Of a stretch of 37,034 nt of DNA, positions 35,166 to 37,034 are shown one piece after another (position 1 is the stretch's first letter; the number at the start of each line of letters is the position of its first letter). A model generated the notes under the pieces. That model was not told the DNA's origin, ran no database searches, and saw only the letters and a program-made list of their open reading frames with translations. The DNA lies in NCBI GenBank assembly GCA_027067385.1, contig JAMOVV010000103.1, positions 1 to 37,034 on the forward strand. The letters are read 5' to 3'. Source of the DNA: Desulfarculaceae bacterium. GTDB taxonomy: Bacteria > Desulfobacterota > Desulfarculia > Desulfarculales > Desulfarculaceae. A program made the translations under genes and the position numbers.

Positions 35166-37034
35166 ATGATGTCGGAGTGGTATAAGAGCGGCTGCGTGCT
35201 TTGCGCCATCAATTGCGGGCTGCGCCTGCGGGTGGAGGACAACCGGATCGTGGAGGTGCGCCCGGACCGCGACAACCCGCGCAGCCGGGGCTACATCTGC
35301 CGCAAGGGGCTGAGCGTGATGCACCACCAGCACCACGCCGAGCGCCTCACCCACCCGCTCAAGAGGGTCGACGGCCGGCTGAAGGAGACCACCTGGACCC
35401 AGGCCCTGGAGGAGATAGCGGCCAAGCTCAAGGATATCGTCCAGCGCCACGGGCCGCGCTCGGTGGCCTACATGGGCGGCGGCGGCCAGGGCTGCCATTT
35501 CGAGGCCGCCTTTGGGGTGCGGCTTCTGCGCGGGTTGGGATCGCGCTACCACTACAACGCCTTGGGCCAGGAGCTCACCGGCCTGTTCTGGGTGGACGGC
35601 CGGGCCCACGGCCGCCAGTACAAGCACACCATCCCCGACCTGGCCGGGGCCGAGATGCTGGTGGGCATCGGCTGGAACGGCATGATGAGCCACCAGGTCC
35701 CCCGGGCCCGCAAGGTGCTAAAAGAATTCTCCCGCGACCCGGACCGCCTACTGGTGATCATCGACCCGCGCCCCAGCGAGACGGCGCGCATCGCCGACCT
35801 GCACCTGCCCCTGCGCCCGGGCAGCGACGCCCTGCTCACCAAGGCCATGATCGCCATCATCCTGGATCAGAGCTGGCAGGACCAGGCCTACCTGGAGGCC
35901 CACGTAAGCGGCTGGGACCAGGTGGCCCCCTGGTTTGAGGGCTTTGACGCCCGGGCCGCGGTGGAGGTCTGCGGCCTGGAGCTGGACCAAGTGCAACACC
36001 TCTGCCGCCTGATGACCACCCGGCGCTGGTGCCTGCACCCCGACCTGGGCGTCTTCATGAGCCGGCACTCCACCACCACCAGCTACCTGCACCACATCCT
36101 CATGGCCGTCTGCGGCCGCCTCTGCGTGCCGGGCGGCAACGTCATCCCCGGCCACCTCATGCCCATCTGCAGCCACAGCGACGAGCGCGACCCGCGCACC
36201 TGGCGCACGGTGGCCACCGACTACCCGGCCATCGCCGGCGTGTTCCCGCCCAACGTGATGCCCGAAGAAATCCTCTGCGACCACCCCGAGCGGCTGCGCG
36301 CGGTGATCGTGAGCCAGTCCAACCCCCTGCGCTCCTACGCCGACACCGCGGCCTTTGAAGAGGCCTTCGGGCGGCTGGAGCTCTTGGTCACCTGCGAGCT
36401 GGCCATGACCGAGACCGCCGCCGCCAGCCACTACGTGCTGCCGGCCCGCTCGGCCTACGAATCCTGGGACGGCACCTTCTTCGCCCTCACCTTCCCGGAG
36501 CTGTATTTCCAGATGCGCGGCCCGGTGGTCATGCCCCGGGGCATCCCGCTGGAGGTGAGCCAGATACTTACGCTCCTGGCCGACCACTTGGGACTGGTGC
36601 CGGAGATTCCCGAGAGCCTGCACCAGGCCAGCCAGGGCGACCGCCTGGCCTTTGGCATGGCCCTGATGCCGTGGGTGCGGTCCCAGCCCGGGGCCCAGGC
36701 CGTCCTGCCCTTTATCCTGGCCCGCACCCTGGGGCGCGAGTTCGGCTCGGCCAACCTGGCCGCCCTGTGGGGGCTGCTGATGAGTGCGCCGCCGGAGTTC
36801 CAACAGGCCGCCGCCCGCATGGGCTACGAGCCCGGCCCGGCCATGGGCGAAAAGATATTCACCGACATCCTGGCCCACCCCGAGGGGCTCGTCATCGGCC
36901 GGATGGATCCAGATGACAACTTCGCCGCCCTGGCCACCGACGACGGCAGGATCAACCTGTACGCCCCGGAGATGGCCGAGCCGGTGGCCGTCCTGCAGCC
37001 GCCGGCCGAGCAGGCGGCCCTGGCCCCGGACCCG
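35166..37034 (+). CDS. Molybdopterin oxidoreductase (DMSO reductase superfamily), 3' truncated by window
   Basis: MMSEWYKSGCVLCAINCGLRLRVEDNRIVEVRPDRDNPRSRGYICRKG ([4Fe-4S] C-x2-C-x3-C...C); LVIIDPRPSETARIADLHLPLRPGSDALLTKAMI; SQSNPLRSYADT. Open to the window end, hence absent from the ORF track. RBS AAGGGAG. Confidence 0.92.
   Translation, partial: MMSEWYKSGCVLCAINCGLRLRVEDNRIVEVRPDRDNPRSRGYICRKGLSVMHHQHHAERLTHPLKRVDGRLKETTWTQALEEIAAKLKDIVQRHGPRSVAYMGGGGQGCHFEAAFGVRLLRGLGSRYHYNALGQELTGLFWVDGRAHGRQYKHTIPDLAGAEMLVGIGWNGMMSHQVPRARKVLKEFSRDPDRLLVIIDPRPSETARIADLHLPLRPGSDALLTKAMIAIILDQSWQDQAYLEAHVSGWDQVAPWFEGFDARAAVEVCGLELDQVQHLCRLMTTRRWCLHPDLGVFMSRHSTTTSYLHHILMAVCGRLCVPGGNVIPGHLMPICSHSDERDPRTWRTVATDYPAIAGVFPPNVMPEEILCDHPERLRAVIVSQSNPLRSYADTAAFEEAFGRLELLVTCELAMTETAAASHYVLPARSAYESWDGTFFALTFPELYFQMRGPVVMPRGIPLEVSQILTLLADHLGLVPEIPESLHQASQGDRLAFGMALMPWVRSQPGAQAVLPFILARTLGREFGSANLAALWGLLMSAPPEFQQAAARMGYEPGPAMGEKIFTDILAHPEGLVIGRMDPDDNFAALATDDGRINLYAPEMAEPVAVLQPPAEQAALAPDP

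Noticed and set aside
35748-36878. 376-aa minus-strand ORF
   Set aside because: Antisense to the molybdopterin oxidoreductase; His/Gly/Gln-rich shadow translation.
1-37034. CRISPR arrays, tRNA/rRNA genes, insertion sequences, prophage
   Set aside because: None recognised by eye; no regularly spaced repeats, transposase motifs or phage genes among the ORFs.

Overview
This 37 kb window is GC-rich bacterial chromosomal DNA. Gene content and style suggest an anaerobic Desulfobacterota/deltaproteobacterium-like genome (inference). It contains about 34 supportable CDSs. I found no rRNA, tRNA, CRISPR array or transposase. Recognisable blocks: priA 3' end; isochorismatase; nifU-nifS; methylmalonyl-CoA epimerase; purB; a lipoprotein; Ktr/Trk-type K+ uptake pair; a divergent phosphoglycerate kinase; a TetR / LolA-like / FtsX / FtsX / LolD-like / outer-membrane-barrel operon; a large secreted protein of unknown family; a radical SAM/selenodomain (ArsS-like) cassette; a gnd-zwf-pgl operon; patatin; MBL hydrolase; CPBP protease; a small Cys-repeat secreted protein; an outer-membrane barrel; MscS; DUF2207 + LemA; carbamoyltransferase + SxtJ; and a 3'-truncated molybdopterin oxidoreductase that the ORF track misses because it runs off the window. 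The strongest finding is that the ArsS-like radical SAM ORF (track end 18701) appears to stop at a UGA that is really selenocysteine. Reading through gives ...HCYTCTAGDGFT-U-GGAIAA*, which has the same spacing as the family's C-terminal C-x2-C-x7-C-G-G motif. A SECIS-like hairpin (CGGCCUG-AGUU-CAGGCUG, 18715-18732) lies about 21 nt downstream of the UGA. The gene sits in a cassette with an AhpD-like protein, a TVP38-family membrane protein and a fused two-domain 'rSAM/selenodomain-associated' transferase, with no ArsM visible in the window.
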